Below, piece after piece: positions 10,071 to 21,059 of a stretch of 64,000 nucleotides of DNA. The notes under the pieces were generated by a model that did no database searches, was not told where the DNA came from, and saw only the letters and a list, made by a program, of their open reading frames with translations. Made by a program: the position numbers and the translations under genes. Within the stretch, counting starts at the first letter, position 1, and each line of letters starts with the position of its first letter. Origin of the DNA: Notolepis coatsorum (Eukaryota; Chordata; Actinopteri; Aulopiformes; Paralepididae); the NCBI GenBank assembly GCA_963971535.1, contig OZ020591.1, positions 18,214,823 to 18,278,822 of the forward strand. Reading direction: 5' to 3'.

Positions 10071-10555
10071 TTTTTTTTATATCTTTTTCCCCCTCCTTTT
10101 TCCTCCGATTTTCTCTTATCCCAATGTTAGTCGTTATGCCAATTCCCAATCCCCTTCCTGGTCGCTACGCACTTACCCCCCACAGTCGGTCTGGGAGAGT
10201 GGAGGCTATCACGTGCTTCCTCCGACACACGTCTAGCCAATCAACCGCTTCTTTTCACCTGGCAGCGCGGATTCTCACTGAGAGGGCGTAGCGTGTGGAA
10301 GGATCACACTATCCCACTTAGATCCTATCCGCGCTTAGCAGGCGCCCCGACCGAACTGTAGGAGTCGCTGTTTACAACGACCCGGACCCACCCCGCCAGC
10401 TTCTCCCACCCTCTAATACAGCCAATTGTATTAGTGTGAACGGCCAGCCAAGCTGGTGACAACCCTGGAGCTGTGAGCTGGATTCGAACAGGCGAATCCT
10501 AGCGTCTCCGTGGTTGGTGACGAACGCAATCTCCGCTACGCCACCTGACCGCCCT
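10071..10555 (-). mobile_element. tRNA-derived SINE with TSD
   Basis: On the minus strand a tRNA-like head contains GGTGGCGTAGCGGAGATTGC (A-box region) and a B-box CTGTTCGAATCC; the element ends in an A-run. The flanking duplication is CGTTAGCTCACTGTTT (10055-10070 and 10556-10571). Related copies are at 27864-28344 and 37255-37683. Confidence 0.85.
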
Positions 10556-10571
10556 CGTTAGCTCACTGTTT

Positions 10572-11580
10572 TAACTAAATGACCCAGTAAACTAAATAGT
10601 TCACTTTATTTAATACATGATGCATTGTCTAACGTCACCTAGCCGGCTAGCAGTAGCTACAAATAGCTCCTGATATCAATGTCTTATATACAGGGCTGTA
10701 CGTTAACTTTTTTTGCACATAGCACTGGTGCTACAGAGGTTGATAGTTTTGTAGCACAGGCCAAAATCTTGTAGCACAAGTATAAAACGTTGATTTTTTC
10801 CCTTTTTCCCCCCTGCAACAGGGCAGTTTTAAAACCAGAGACAGTGGACAGACTTAGAACAATTTCGATAATTATCGATATCAAATGATATGATAACATT
10901 ATCATATCGTTATCGCAATATGATTTTTTGCCATATAACGATAACGATAAATATCACGATATATTTTAATAATCGATATCGGAAAAAGAAATATCGAAAA
11001 GAAAAATATCGATAATTTTTTTGTGTGACCTGCAACAGGGCAGTTTTAAAACCAGAGACAGTGGACAGACTTGTCTTTCTTGCAACTTAAAGTAATGGCT
11101 TTGCTTGTCGAAATGACAATACTGACCAAATTGAGATTTCTTTTTCTCTTGTCCATTTATTTAGTTTGCTTTCTAATTTAAAATACAGTTTGAAACCGTC
11201 TGTACACAGATTGTGTGCTAGCAGAGCTAGACTCCAGTCACGAGTCACGGTGGTTTGTCCACCAAAAAAGCGCTAAAAGATAGAAAAGAAACTAGCAGAG
11301 CCAGAACTGTTCAACTCCCCTGGAGCCACAGCCAGCAGAGAAGCCGGTTTACTTTCGCATTTAAACCAGCTACAGCCTGAGAACTGGAGTGTGAGGGGAT
11401 GTAACACTAAAGATGGCGGCAACGACAAAGAATTGCTGCAAAATAAACATACATTTGTTGTTAAAAAAATATATATATATATTTTTTTACTTTTACTCGA
11501 TAATTATCGATATCGAGTAATATGATAACATTATCATATCGTTATCGCGATATGATTTTTTGCCATATCGCCCAGCCCTA
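10572..11580. mobile_element. Composite hAT-like AT-rich element
   Basis: The stretch ends GCCATATCGCCCAGCCCTA (rc TAGGGCTGGGCGATATGGC), a hAT-type terminus, and carries TATCGATA/TTATCGATATCG palindromes. A 43-bp direct repeat (10813-10855 and 11030-11072) brackets a palindromic block. The left terminus is not identified, so limits are approximate. The first 110 bp match the interior of the 6136 hAT. Confidence 0.5.
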
Positions 11581-11681
11581 CCCTGATGTAAACAAGACGA
11601 AAGTCTCTCTGGTCTGCATCCCCTTAACAATTGTATGTTTTGAGCTGTACTGTACCCATTCTGCAATCTGTTAATAAAGTT

Positions 11682-11714
<33 letters not shown>
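11581..11714 (+). repeat. LINE-A 3' tail
   Basis: A 134-bp tail with AATAAAG and a long ATCA tail. It abuts the hAT terminus at 11580 exactly. Confidence 0.85.
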
Positions 11715-11754
11715 GGGAGAATGTTCCCCCCCCCCCCCCCCTCCTTCCCAGTCC

Positions 11755-13533
11755 GCGTGTATGCTTTCTACAACGCAGTTTAGTTTCCGGGTTGCTCTGA
11801 TTGGCCGCTGACCCCACGTGACCCTACGCTATTACGCCCCCCTTATCTGACGCTCTACAGCTCTCCGTAACTTCCTCGCAGAACAGCTGTTTCCGTATTT
11901 ATAATATTGGAAACGCCGCGCTGTGATAACAACATTAACGAGCACTGTGATAACAACATTAACGAGACTCTCGTGTCTATTCTGCTAACGCTAACGTTAA
12001 TGCTAACGTTACCTCTCATTGTGTCTATTCTACAACTACAAGCTTTAACGTTACCTAGGCTCTCGTGTCTGCTAACGTTCTCGCGTCTATCTGCTAACGT
12101 TAGCATTAGGTAATAACCGACAAATAATCAAACCAAAACATTGACATCTAACTTATCTTTAGATATTTACTCAACCTCTAATGTCTAACTATGAATGAAC
12201 ACAACACTCTAACTTAACATCTTTAGCTAATAAAGTACTCAACCTCTACTGTCTTTAACTATGAATGAACACAACACTAACTCACCATCTTTAGATAATA
12301 AAGTACTCAACCTCTACTGTCTTTAACTATGAATGAACACAACACTCTGAGTCAACCTCTACTGTCTTTAACTATGAACAAACACAACACTCTAACTTAC
12401 CATCTTTAGATAATAAAGTACTCAACCTCTACTGTCTTTAACTATGAACAAACACAACACTCTAACTTACCATCTTTAGATAATAAAGTACTCAACCTCT
12501 ACTTGTACAGCCATTTCTGAAGGAAAGAATATGATATTCTAAATGTCCACCATAAACATCACTCAGCTCTGCAGAACAGTCCCTGTGTCTCTTACTGAGG
12601 CTGCAGCTCCTGCTGGCATTCTGCTGGGAGAACATTCCTTTAACCCTTTCACTACCAAAGGGTTAACCCTTTCACTGCGACAATACAGGTTAACCCTTTC
12701 ACTACCAAGTGGTTAACCCTTTCACTGACAATCCAGGTTAACCCTTTCACTGCCACACAACAAAGGTGTTCCTTTCATAACCACTAGACGGTTAACCCTT
12801 TCACTAAACCGTCTGAAGTGTGGTAGTGAAAGGTTAACCTTCTGTAGTGTGGTAGTGAAAGATAAGATAAGATATTCCTTTATTGTTCATAGTTAAAGAC
12901 AGTAGAGGTTGAGTACTTTATTATCTAAAGATGGTAAGTTAGAGTGTTGTGTTCATTCATAGTTAAAGACAGTAGAGGTTGAGTACTTTATTATCTAAAG
13001 ATGGTGAGTTAGTGTTGTGTTCATTCATAGTTAAAGACAGTAGAGGTTGAGTACTTTATTAGTTAAAGATGTTAAGTTAGAGTGTTGTGTTCATTCATAG
13101 TTAGACAGTAGAGGTTGAGTAAATATCTAGAGATAAGTTAGATGTCAATGTTTTGGTTTGATTGTTTGTCGGTTATTACCTAATGCTAACGTTAGCAGAT
13201 AGACGCGAGAACGTTAGCAGATACATGAGAGCCTAGGTAACGTTAAAGCTTGTAGTTGTAGAATAGACACAATGAGAGGTAACGTTAGCATTAGCATTAG
13301 CAGAATAGACACAACGAGAGTCTTGTTAATGTTGTTATCACAGTGCTCGTTAATGTTGTTATCACAGCGCGGCGTTTCCAATATTATAAATACGGAAACA
13401 GCTGTTCTGCGAGGAAGTTACGGAGAGCTGTAGAGCGTCAGATAAGGGGGGCGTAATAGCGTAGGGTCACGTGGGGTCAGCGGCCAATCAGAGCAACCCG
13501 GAAACTAAACTGCGTTGTAGAAAGCATACACGC
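11755..13533. mobile_element. Giant foldback element with 9-bp TSD (FB1)
   Basis: The two arms (11755-12504 and about 12900-13533) are near-perfect reverse complements around a roughly 395-bp loop. Both ends begin GCGTGTATGCTTTC. A perfect 9-bp duplication TCCCAGTCC flanks it (11746-11754, 13534-13542). The outer arms carry CTGATTGGCC and CACGTG motifs and a TATTTATAATATT run; the inner arms carry a roughly 69-bp tandem repeat (CTCAACCTCTACTGTC units). The loop holds GGTTAACCCTTTCACT repeats in both orientations. There is no transposase. The 9-bp TSD fits MULE, Merlin or classical foldback elements rather than hAT. Confidence 0.85.
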
Positions 13534-13542
13534 TCCCAGTCC

Positions 13543-13841
13543 CCTCTGCTGTCTCTCTCTATCGCTCTGAACAGGGTTTTAGGCTTTTAGCTTGTTGTTA
13601 GCTTATGCTAACGTAACGTTAAATCCGGTCTTAAACACGACGTGGTAATAAAGGAATGGCGAGGATTGCAAAGCATGTTATATGCATTTGACCCGTTGCG
13701 GAATAAAACAGCAGGGATTTGTTTTGGGTGGCGAAATAAGCACACTATCCTTGCTCTGTTTCAATGTGCGTGTTCCAGACGCTACTGCTGCTACTGAGAC
13801 GCTACTGCTGTGTGCTGTGGAGCGGATATGAGTCACGACTA
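13543..13841. other. Unassigned
   Basis: No gene recognised. A small tandem duplication GACGCTACTGCTG occurs near 13790. Confidence 0.3.
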
Positions 13842-13987
13842 GGGATGTCCGATATTATCGGCCTACCGATATTATCGGCCGATATCGGCATTAAAATGTG
13901 ATATCGGAAAATATCGGTATCGGTTTTCAAATATTTTTTTTCTCATTTCTATAGAAATTATGTCCGATATTATCGGCCTACCGATAA
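13842..13987. mobile_element. hAT end fragment
   Basis: The fragment begins TAGGGATGTCCGATATTATC and carries TATCGGCCGATATCGG palindromes typical of fish hAT termini. It is truncated at the right. Confidence 0.6.
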
Positions 13988-14189
13988 TACTCTACTCTTC
14001 AAAATATTAGGATATCACATATTAACATGAAAGAGGGAACTATTCTGGACTGGGTTGGGCTGAACTGGGCAGTGAAAGATGCTGGGCTGGAGTGGGTTGG
14101 GCAGGGAAAGTTGGGCTGGTCTAAGTTGGACTGGGTTGGGCTGGACTGGGCTGGGCAGTGAAAGAACCAAGCATTTCACTGTAATGTAA
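13988..14189. repeat. Copy of hAT interior (matches 15254-15435)
   Basis: This nearly matches the interior of the 14986-16262 hAT, including the GGACTGGGTTGGGCTG simple repeat and CATTTCACTGTAATGTAAT. It is probably a fragment of another member of that family. Confidence 0.7.
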
Positions 14190-14823
14190 TCCAATCCACT
14201 TTATTTATAAAGCACATTTAAAAACAACAAAGTTGACCAAAGTGCTGTACAAGTCCACAACATAAGATAAAACATAATTTTTTTTTTATAAAAACACAAT
14301 AAAAACAGTACAATGTGTCACATAAAAAGGCAGGTCTCTCAAAACTGTTTAAAACCCGAAAGCCAGAGCAAATAGGTGTGTCTTTAGGCGTGATTTGAAC
14401 ACCTGCAGAGTGGGGGCCTGTCTAACATGCAGTGGCAGCTCATTCCAGAGCTTTGGGGCTGCCACAGCGAAAGCACGGTCCCCCCTAAGCTTCAGCCTGG
14501 AGTTTGGAACGGCCAAGAGGAGCTGGTCAGAGGACCTGAGGGACCTTGGGGGAACATAGGGTTCCAGCAGGTCCGAGAGGTACCCTGGTGCCAAGCCGTT
14601 CAAACATTTAAAAGCAAACAGTACAACCTTAAAATCTATTCTAAAACGCACAGGAAGCCAGTGGAGGGCAGCCAGCACAGGGGAAATGTGCTCCCGCTTT
14701 CGTGTTCCCGTCAGCAGACGGGCAGCGGCGTTCTGAACCAGCTGCAAACGAGAGAGGGAGGCCTGACTGACGCCAACGTATAGGGCATTGCAGTAATCAA
14801 GGCGAGAGGTTATAAAAGCATGG

Positions 14824-14943
14824 ATGAATGAATGAAAACTTTATTTAACAGATTGCAGAATGGGTACAATACAGTACGGCTCAATACACACAATTGTTAA
14901 GGGGATGCAGACCAGAGAAAGACGTTTGTCTTGTTTACATCAG
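14824..14943 (-). repeat. LINE-A 3' tail inside the L2
   Basis: A GAATGAATGAAAAC tail and 3'UTR to GTTTACATCA. L2 coding sequence resumes immediately on both sides. Confidence 0.85.
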
Positions 14944-14985
14944 TCTCAAAAACAGAACGGGATAAAAAAGGTTTGACCTTGGACA

Positions 14986-16262
14986 CAGGGGAGGAAACTA
15001 ACTTTTTGGCTTACCAGCCAACTGGCGAGTAGATGATTTTTTTTACCAGCCAAACTGATTTTTTTTACCAGCCAAAAATAAATCGCTAATTGTGATAATT
15101 ACTTCTTTGTATGTCTTCGTCTAAATTGATTTTCAATCATAGTAATAATCACACCGTGTCTCTACTCGTTAAAATATTTATTAGCATAAAACATTAATAA
15201 GTGTCTCTACTCTCTACAATATTAGCATACAACATGTATTAATCACACTGTCTCTACTCTTCAAAATATTAGGATATCACATATTAACATGAAAGAGGGA
15301 ACTATTCTGGACTGGGTTGGGCTGAACTAGGCAGTGAAAGATGCTGGGCTGGACTGGGTTGGGCTGGTCTAGGTTGGACTGGGTTGGGCTGGACTGGGCA
15401 GTGAAAGAACCAAGCATTTCACTGTAATGTAATAGCTAAATAAAAACAACTTGAACTTGACTTGTTACATTTGCACTCTGGTTGTATGCCAAACGTATTC
15501 TGGTTGTACTGTACTTGTGCTGTATGATGACAATACATTGGAACCGAATCTCATGCCAACGCTAGGGGTTCAGCAGGTGTATTCTGAATGACAAGTATGA
15601 CAACATCACATCACCGTTGTGAAGGGCATATGGGCGAGTGGTGATATGGGGGGAAACCCGGTAATAATAAAATGTCACTCGGCTGCATTTAAGCAAAGCC
15701 GCTCAGTATAGTCCACTATGTTGAACGCACGTTATGGTAGCTAGCCGGCTAATGCTGGTTCACTTGAGTGAGCCTCATGCCCACTTGTCATTCTCATCCG
15801 ACTCGAAGGAGACACGTCTCATGCTGTTGTTCGCCCCCATGTCAGACAGACCGCACTGATATCCGAAAGCGACGACTCTACATGCAATTATTTTCATCCA
15901 CCGATGTGTTTTTGTCTAAGTTTGTCTACGTTGTCAAGCCGGTGGCAGGAGTCTGTAGGTCCGCACGCAGTGGTCTGTCCACTTCCCCTAGATGGGCGAC
16001 ATCTTCTAGAAAACGAGTGTTCATTGGAGGAGCTTAGAGCGCAACGATGATGTTCATTGGTTATGGATTATTATGAGGCGCAAATGGGAGGAATCATAAG
16101 GGGGGAGTCAGAGTTCGGCTTGTGCCAGTGAGCGAATCAGTGCAGAATGATTTTTTTGGTTTGGTTTACTTCGCCAGTGTGGCGAGTGCTCTTCATGAAT
16201 CACTCGCCAAATATAAATAATACTCGCATTTGGCGAGTAAAAGGGCCTAATTTCCTCCCCTG
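14986..16262. mobile_element. Non-autonomous hAT with TSD
   Basis: The 1277-bp element has complementary ends CAGGGGAGGAAACTAAC and GGCCTAATTTCCTCCCCTG, and a perfect 8-bp duplication CTTGGACA (14978-14985, 16263-16270). Removing it restores the L2 reading frame. Internal frames (for example 15768-16037) have no recognisable transposase domain. Confidence 0.9.
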
Positions 16263-16549
16263 CTTGGACAGCCTCCTGAGTTGGAAAAAACTCTTTCCCA
16301 CCACAGCGTTGATCTGCTTGTCCAATTTTAGGTCACAATCAAACTTCACCCCTAGGTTGGTGACAGTTGGCTTCACAAAAAGCCCAAGGGGGCCCAAGTC
16401 ATTGGGAGGAGACACATGCCCATTGCTGGGACCAAACACCATGACCTCTGTTTTACTGTCATTGAGAGATAGACAATTTGATGCCAGCCATGCCTTAACA
16501 TCATCAAGGCATGCTAATAATGGTTTTACCGGGTCCTTGATATAATTAA

Positions 16550-16660
16550 ACATATTCCAATTGTGGAGCGCTATCCGTCTGCACATGCAGTCATTGTGCA
16601 TGTGGGAGTAAATGACGTCAGATGCAGACAATCAACAGACCATCGCGAGACATATGGGTA
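16550..16660 (+). pseudogene. L2-type ORF1 esterase, N-terminal half
   Basis: The plus-strand frame reads VERYPSAHAVIVHVGVNDV, matching the block with the G-x-N-D motif of SGNH/GDSL esterase domains found in ORF1 of L2 and CR1 LINEs. The C-terminal half of such a domain lies at 24858-25035; everything between is inserted transposon DNA. Confidence 0.6.
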
Positions 16661-16661
16661 C

Positions 16662-17027
16662 ATTGATTGATTGAAAATGTTATTAACAGATTGCAGAATA
16701 GGTACAGTACAGTACAGCTCAATACATACAATTGTTAAGGGGATGCAGACCAGAGAAAGACTTTCGTCTTGTTTACATCAGGGTCCCCCATTTTCAATTC
16801 AACATAACATATATGACATACATGACATACAGATAGACAGTACTGCTACATCTATACATTTATGACATACCAGATTTGCAAATACAGTACCGTTTGTGAT
16901 ATGAAAAGAGTCCAGAAAAGAGAGTATATACATTTGACATAGAAACTGTACATTGGAGGAGGTTGGGTAGGAGGAGTGGGTGGGGGACACTGTACAACTG
17001 AACAAGCAAAACTGTACACTGGAATAT
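16662..17027 (-). repeat. LINE-A 3' end
   Basis: A minus-strand LINE-A 3' end of about 365 bp with a GATT tail at the left, extending to the CTGTACACTGGAATA block. It forms a tail-outward pair with the long plus-strand copy ending at 24855. Confidence 0.85.
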
Positions 17028-17516
17028 ACATCAAACTCACCGAAGACTATGCAGTCCTAGTGTAATTCCCTCTTATGCACTGATGACAGCAACACGTTCT
17101 TTATAGTACTGGTGGGATTTCTTTCAAATCCGGACGGTGAGAACTGTGAAACACATACATTGAAATACAATAAATCACAGATCAAACAATAACAACATAC
17201 ATCCATCTTATTTCTACTTGTGTCTTAGTGTCACATGTCTTTGCAATATTGATAAACAAATGAACTTAACCTACAAAACACATTAAGTCCTTCTGCAATA
17301 ATAACTAACTTAGAAAACATTTAGTTAGCACTTTAGCTACATGGCTTGGGCCTACACATAGCTAACAACCACAACACCAACACGTACCTTACTGCTGCAT
17401 GCAATAAGAGAGGAAATTATGGGGACTGTATCATCTTCTTGACGCTATGAACTCTTTACAAGAAGACTGTGACTGAAGCGATCTCTTTACAAGAAGACTG
17501 ACTGAAGCCAAAGCAA
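17028..17516. other. Unassigned
   Basis: No gene recognised. A short tandem duplication of CTCTTTACAAGAAGACTG lies at 17450-17510, just before the LINE-A 5' truncation point. Confidence 0.3.
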
Positions 17517-19171
17517 AAGGCTGGCTGTCACAAAATGGTCACATCTAGAGACCTCAAAACGTACTCTAGCGAGGCCTTTAACCTTGAACTGAAGAGCCTG
17601 GACTGGTCAGATGAACTCAATGGTACACTGGTTGAAGAAACCTGGCTTGGCTTCAAAACCAAATTCTCAACAATACTAAACAACATGGCCCCCCTAAGAA
17701 CCACCAGGGTAAAAAATCGCGCTGAGCCGTGGATGCACACTGAAATACTGACCGCTATGAAAGCCAGAGACAAAAAATGCTCTGAATTTCATAAAAGTCA
17801 GTCAAAGCTTACCAAAAGCACGAGCAGTGAACTCCAAGCCCACGTGACTGAACTCAAACTAGAAAGAAACAGACTAAGAAATGACGTAAACTCCATGATA
17901 AAAACTGCAAAAAAAAATTTCATCAATGACAAAACTGAGGAAAACAAAAATAAACCACGTGAACTTTGGAAATTACTCAATAATCAACTAGGCTGCAGTA
18001 AAAAACTTAAAACCAGGTTCTCAAACATAAACATAAAGACGGACAACACGCTCATCACAGACAAACTGGATGTAGCCAATTACTTAAACACTTTCTTCAC
18101 AAACATAGCCACAACCAGGGCCGCCTCAGGGGGTGTGCGAGCAGTGCGGTCGCACAGGGCCTCGCGGGAAGGGGGGCCTCGCAAAAAAAAAAAAAAAATT
18201 ATTAATTTTTTTTATTATTTTTTTTTTTATTATTTTTTTTTTTTTTGCGAGGCCCCCCTTCCCGCGAGGCCCTTTTTCATCACAGACCTAAAATCTAGTT
18301 TTGCTTATATGCTTATATATTTCACATTAGACACGTTTGTAGAATGACTTGTTCCTGGGTCTGCACCTGGGTCACTATTGGAGCTCTGGTGCTCTGCAGC
18401 AGGCATTGGTTTCAATGAGGGGAGGGGTTACACTATTCTAAAGCGTCTGACTATTCCGCGCGTGCAGCATTGGAGTTTATCCCAGACAAGGTGAAGAGGA
18501 CATCGTTCGGCAGATGGACTGAAGATGAAAGTTGTTGCATGTTAGACAGTTCAGTCAGGCTAGCCATCCCGGCTAAAGACAGGGACAGCTAGTTAGCTTT
18601 AGCTACGTTATAATATTGAGTGCTAACGTGTGGTTCAGTCGGGATAGCCATGATGCTGTCGGCTAGTAGCTAGCTTAGCTAACGGCTAACTAGCGTTAGC
18701 TAGCCTATCCAGAGGAGCGAGGCGAGGCGAGTGGATGTCTTTTCAAAAGAAGGAGAAGAGAACTTGTGAGCAGATAAATCTGTTAGGCAGCAATACGCCG
18801 AAAGGTGTCCAGTCTGCCGGAAAGTACTCGAAGAAGATGAAGAAGAAATTACACCGTGGGGCCAAGAAAGTCTCCTTCCACGTTGATACTGCGTTATGGT
18901 GAGTGACGTGAGTCAACCTATGATTATATACCCGCCGTGGACCTGACATCTCTCTTTCTCTCTCTCTCTGGAGCCAAACTGGTCGACTAGCTAATACTAC
19001 TAGTAGCTAACGCTAACGGTGTGTGCCTGGTGGTGAGAGCACCTGGCTGTACAGCCAGGTGCCTGATTGAGCTAACTGTTAGCCAGTTAGCTGTTTAGCG
19101 TCAGCTGGGAACGTTCGTTTGATGCTATCAGTTAGCCTTGAGAATAGCAGGCCCTTTGACAGAAGATGTAG

Positions 19172-19431
19172 TCGGGCCTGCACCATGACAAGGCTCTGGC
19201 CATAGCTTTTTGTCCCGCCAGCGAGAGGCCTTTCGTCAACGTGGAGACCTGTGTTGCGGCCTTTCGCCCTGCGTACCTCGTGCAGGTAACTAAGATTAAT
19301 GAAAATGTCATGACATTACCCCACTCTTCCTTCCTTCCCCTCCCGAATGTTTTGTTAATAACGATGTTTTTTTCCAGGCAAAACATATGCTACTTCACAA
19401 CATTTGGAGATACGACATGTGCTGTGTGTGA
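19172..19431 (+). CDS. Captured exons with intron inside hAT
   Basis: A 38-codon block (19172-19285; SGLHHDKALAIAFCPASERP, then FVNVETCVAAFRPAYLVQ) is preceded by AG and followed by GTAACT. A 92-nt intron (19286-19377) ends in a strong pyrimidine tract and TTTTTTTCCAG, with a TTAATAAC branch-like word. The next block (19378-19431) keeps phase: AKHMLLHNIWRYDMCCV then stop. A possible upstream coding exon at 18735-18898 (MSFQKKEKRTC...) ends at ATG/GTGAGT, but its phase does not match directly. The gene is not recognised. Confidence 0.4.
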
Positions 19432-19799
19432 ATGGTCGTTTGTGTAGCTTGGGTAGCGTTGGGCCATTGGCCAAAGCTGTGTGTGGCCTGGTGTCACAGT
19501 ACCTGGCTAGCCTATTTAGCTGATGTCGGCCATTGGCTCCTTGCTGCTTTGGTTTCTCTGGTAGTGTTGATCTTTGTCCTTTTGAATCTGTTCATACATG
19601 CTCTAGTTTCTCTCTTAACACACACACACATGACAAACCACACATGTTCTCTCTCTCTCTCTCTCTCTTTCTAAACACCACACAGTCTGCCTATGGCGGC
19701 CTTTCTCGATGGCTAGGCTGTGCTCAAGGATCTTCAGTCTACAGTGCTCAGGTATTCTGCCACTGTGTACTCTCTGTTTAGGGCCAAATAGCATTTCAA

Positions 19800-19850
19800 T
19801 TTCTTTTCCATGTCTCTCTCTCTTCTCTCTCTCTCTCTCTCTACTCTCTC

Positions 19851-19935
<85 letters not shown>

Positions 19936-19961
19936 CTCCCCTCTCTCTCTCTCTCTCTCTT
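19800..19961. repeat. (CT)n microsatellite
   Basis: About 160 bp of CT repeats with few interruptions. Smaller tracts lie at 19649-19670, 20052-20070 and 20100-20120. Ser/Leu-rich open frames over it are artefacts. Confidence 0.95.
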
Positions 19962-20192
19962 GGATTTAAGTGTTGATCTTTGTCCTTTTGAATCTAGTCA
20001 TACATGCTCTAGTCTCTCTCTAACACACACCACACATGACAAACACATGGTTCTCTCTCTCTCTCTCTCTGTACACTGTATATTGACTGTAGAACGGGAG
20101 CTCTCTCTCGCTCTCTCTCTTTGCTATATGTTGACTGTATCATGCCCCGCCTCGGGCAGCGCTATTATTTAAGAATATGTTGACTGTATATA

Positions 20193-20267
20193 TAAAAAAA
20201 AAAAAAAAAATATATATATATAATAAATATATATTATACTTTTTTTTTTTTTTTTTTTTTTTTACCT

Positions 20268-20298
<31 letters not shown>

Positions 20299-20299
20299 G
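20193..20299. repeat. A-run, TA repeat, T-run and G30 run
   Basis: Consecutive homopolymers: A (20193-20208), TA-rich (20209-20235), T (about 20239-20263) and G (20270-20299). The G-run is a candidate quadruplex former and a likely assembly weak point. Confidence 0.85.
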
Positions 20300-21059
20300 C
20301 TCGCGTTAAATCTCGCACAGGGCCTCGCATTTCTCCCAGGCGGCCCTGGCCACAACACTGGTAAACAAACTACCCTCCCACTCAGGGCAGTATGGGGTAG
20401 AACACATAGTAGCATACTACAAGAACCTAGGCGTCCACAAAGACGATTTCAAACTGGAAATGGTAACTACAGATGAGGTACTCAATAAACTGAGCGCCCT
20501 CCAACCGAACAAGGCCACTGGCCATGACAACATCCCCTCCAAATTCCTCAGAGACTCAGCAGCCGCCATCACCCCAGTCATCACACACATAATAAACCTC
20601 TCCATAAAACAGGGACACGTCCCCAAGGACTTCAAAATAGCGAGAGTAAACACCCCTGCACAAAAAGGGCAGCAAATTAGACCCAGGCAACTACCGCCCT
20701 GTTTCTATCCTTACATCCATCTCGAAAGTCATGGAAAAAATAGTATACGAACAGGTCGAAAAGTACCTTACGGATAAAAATCTAATCTACGAATTCCAAT
20801 CTGGCTTCAGAACATCCCACTCCACTGACACATGCCTTCTCTATTTGAACGACCACATCAAGCAAGAGGTGGACGCGGGCAAATACTGCGGCATGGTCAT
20901 GCTAGACCTACAAAAGGCCTTCGACACTGTCAATCACACCATTCTGATTGACAAGCTAAAAGCAATTGGTTTTGATAGTTTATCAGTGAGCTGGATACAA
21001 TCCTACCTGGAGGGGAGAGAACAGATGGTGGAGGTAAACGGTACCCTATCCCCCCCCCT

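Larger units (their letters stand above)
14190..16545 (-). pseudogene. L2 (Maui-like) LINE, interrupted twice
   Basis: The minus-strand L2 ends at 14190 (tail TATAAATAAAGTGGATTGG). Segment 14349-14823 encodes the C-terminus ([18 protein letters not shown] ... LHWLPVRFRIDFK ... [10 protein letters not shown]). The frame continues at 14944-14985 (LSKVKPFL-like) and 16263-16545 (CLDDVKAWLASNCLSLNDSK, EVMVFGPS). The missing pieces are a LINE-A tail insertion and a hAT. It is 5'-truncated and lacks the catalytic palm, so it is inactive. Confidence 0.85.
18116..20348. mobile_element. hAT element inside LINE-A
   Basis: The ends are CAGGGCCGCCTCAGG and CCAGGCGGCCCTG, with a perfect 8-bp duplication GCCACAAC (18108-18115, 20349-20356). 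Subterminal TCGCACAGGGCCTCGC occurs at both ends. A hairpin at about 18154-18272 has GC-rich arms around A- and T-runs. No hAT transposase domain was found; instead it carries exon-like sequence (19172-19431), a long CT repeat and a 30-nt G-run. Confidence 0.85.

Noticed and set aside
10689-10860. CAGGGCTG at 10691 as left terminus of the hAT ending at 11580
   Set aside because: It does not pair with TAGGGCTGGGCGATATGG beyond the first bases and no 8-bp duplication matches.
12160-13120. Regular repeats resembling a CRISPR array
   Set aside because: Units of about 69 bp are contiguous, without unique spacers, mirrored as arms of a palindrome in a vertebrate genome, and no cas genes are present.
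14427-14783. Plus-strand frame of 118 codons
   Set aside because: Antisense shadow of the L2 C-terminus, whose minus-strand frame has the conserved [11 protein letters not shown] and LHWLPV motifs.
19615-20172. Ser/Leu-rich and Arg/Glu-rich open frames
   Set aside because: Translations of CT/GA microsatellites inside a hAT element.
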